This document shows positions 5,560 to 6,358 of a DNA stretch of 6,358 nucleotides, piece by piece. Position 1 is the stretch's first letter. Every line of letters starts with the position of its first letter. The notes beneath the pieces are model-generated. The model was given only the letters and a program-made list of their open reading frames with translations. It had not been told where the DNA came from and did not search any database. This DNA comes from Eshraghiella sp050874365. Lineage in GTDB: Bacteria; Bacillota; Clostridia; Lachnospirales; Lachnospiraceae. The translations under genes were made by a program, and so were the position numbers. The DNA lies in contig JBNMKN010000108.1 in assembly GCA_050874365.1 (NCBI GenBank), positions 1 through 6,358 on the forward strand. The letters are read 5' to 3'.

Positions 5560-6358
5560 TTACAGAACAAGTTTCTTGAAGTTCTTTTTACCACGCTTGA
5601 TAACAATTCCGTCACCGAAATCGTCTTTTGTGTAAGTCTTTTTAAAATCAGTTTCTTTATCGCCGTTGACGGTTACGCCGCCCTGCTCAATATTTCTTCT
5701 GGCATCTGAACGTGTCTGGCAGAGACCCCCTGCAACAAGGAGTGTTATTAAATCAACTTCACCGTCTTTGAAACAATCATCGGCTACTGTGGCTGTAGGC
5801 ATATTGGATGCATCTCCTGCACCGAATACCGAACGTGCACTTTCTCTTGATTTTTCGGCTTCTTCTTTGCCGTGGACAAGAGCAGTAAGCTCGTATGCAA
5901 GAATTTCCTTGGCTTCGTTTAACTGGCTGCCTTCCCAGCTTTCCATCTTTTCGATTTCTGAAAGAGGGAGGAAAGTAAGCATTTTAAGACATTTGATAAC
6001 GTCCGCATCATCAACGTTTCTCCAATACTGGAAAAATTCATAAGGAGAAGTCTTTTCAGGGTCAAGCCATACGGCACCTTTTTGTGTTTTACCCATTTTC
6101 TTTCCTTCTGAATTAAGAAGAAGTGTAATTGTCATAGCGGAAGCGTCTTTTCCTAACTTACGTCTGATAAGTTCTGTTCCTCCTAACATATTGCTCCACT
6201 GGTCGTCACCGCCGAACTGGAGGTTACATCCGTACTTCTGGAAGAGGGTATAGAAGTCAAAGCTCTGCATAATCATGTAGTTAAATTCAAGGAAGCTTAA
6301 GCCTTTTTCCATTCTCTGTTTGTAACATTCAGCGGTAAGCATTCTGTTTACGCTGAAA
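5560..6358 (-). CDS. tyrS: Tyrosyl-tRNA synthetase, N-terminal part outside window
   Basis: The enzyme charges tRNA-Tyr with tyrosine in the cytoplasm using ATP and is normally essential. The frame stays open to the window edge; the first full codon is at 6357-6355, giving 265 visible residues of a protein usually about 400-420 long. About the first third, including the HIGH motif, is missing. The methionine at 6342 is internal: the residues just before it (FSVNR) belong to the conserved FSVNRML segment. Visible landmarks, numbered from the first full codon, are FNYMIMQSFDF (about 25-35), the tyrosine/ATP site loop GGDDQWSN (about 49-56), the class I KMSKS motif as KMGKT (87-91, 6099-6085) followed by GAVWLDPEKTSPYEF, and a C-terminal S4 RNA-binding domain (about 200-260) with LCQTRSDARR and GGVTVNG. 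The GDDQWSN loop resembles TyrZ-type bacterial enzymes rather than the GSDQWGN type, as I recall it. Any T-box leader would lie outside the window. Confidence 0.97.
   Translation of the reverse strand, partial: FSVNRMLTAECYKQRMEKGLSFLEFNYMIMQSFDFYTLFQKYGCNLQFGGDDQWSNMLGGTELIRRKLGKDASAMTITLLLNSEGKKMGKTQKGAVWLDPEKTSPYEFFQYWRNVDDADVIKCLKMLTFLPLSEIEKMESWEGSQLNEAKEILAYELTALVHGKEEAEKSRESARSVFGAGDASNMPTATVADDCFKDGEVDLITLLVAGGLCQTRSDARRNIEQGGVTVNGDKETDFKKTYTKDDFGDGIVIKRGKKNFKKLVL

Noticed and set aside
5666..6043. 125-residue plus-strand open frame inside the tyrS region
   Set aside because: It lies wholly antisense to well-conserved tyrS sequence, and its translation shows no recognisable domain. 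It is a shadow of the real gene.
6085..6099. KMGKT instead of KMSKS in tyrosyl-tRNA synthetase as a mutation
   Set aside because: KFGKT or KMGKT is the normal form of this motif in bacterial tyrosyl-tRNA synthetases.

Overview
The window is a stretch of AT-rich bacterial chromosome that looks like a Clostridia genome, most likely Lachnospiraceae. That assignment is inferred from AGA/ATA-rich codon use, GGAGG-type ribosome binding sites, a TyrZ-like tyrosyl-tRNA synthetase, and a cytidylate-kinase-like protein of the type common in Firmicutes. No mobile element, CRISPR array, tRNA or rRNA is visible. Coding density is high: three genes or gene fragments in a tight plus-strand run, a fourth plus-strand gene with its own promoter, and one convergent minus-strand gene.

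Layout. (1) 1-618: the 3' part of a cytidylate-kinase-like P-loop protein, cut by the window edge. (2) 620-2353 and 2353-4086: two half-size ABC exporters of 577 residues each. They start 1 nt after, and overlap by 1 nt with, the preceding gene, so the three genes form one transcription unit. The first half-transporter has a degenerate ATPase site (Asp for the catalytic Glu, Gln for the switch His) and the second is fully canonical. This is the signature of a heterodimeric exporter of the TM287/288, LmrCD or BmrCD type. (3) 4087-4166: an A-rich spacer with phased A-tracts and a good sigma-A-type promoter. (4) 4167-5474: a 435-residue three-part signalling protein. It has three 29-residue MshEN-like repeats, a CheX-like phosphatase domain, and a C-terminal CheY-like receiver. 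(5) 5516-5550: a bidirectional terminator. (6) 5560-6358, minus strand: the C-terminal two thirds of tyrosyl-tRNA synthetase.

The genes do not make one obvious pathway. The ABC pair should form one membrane pump. The kinase-like gene is tied to it by translation spacing, but its role is unknown. The signalling protein is the most interesting item. Its repeats fit the 24-residue plus 5-residue-spacer pattern described for the c-di-GMP-binding MshEN domain. The CheX domain keeps its ExxN catalytic motif and the receiver keeps every phosphorylation residue. This suggests one polypeptide that could read c-di-GMP, accept a phosphoryl group and remove it. The domain calls rest on motif reading; the integrated function is inference.
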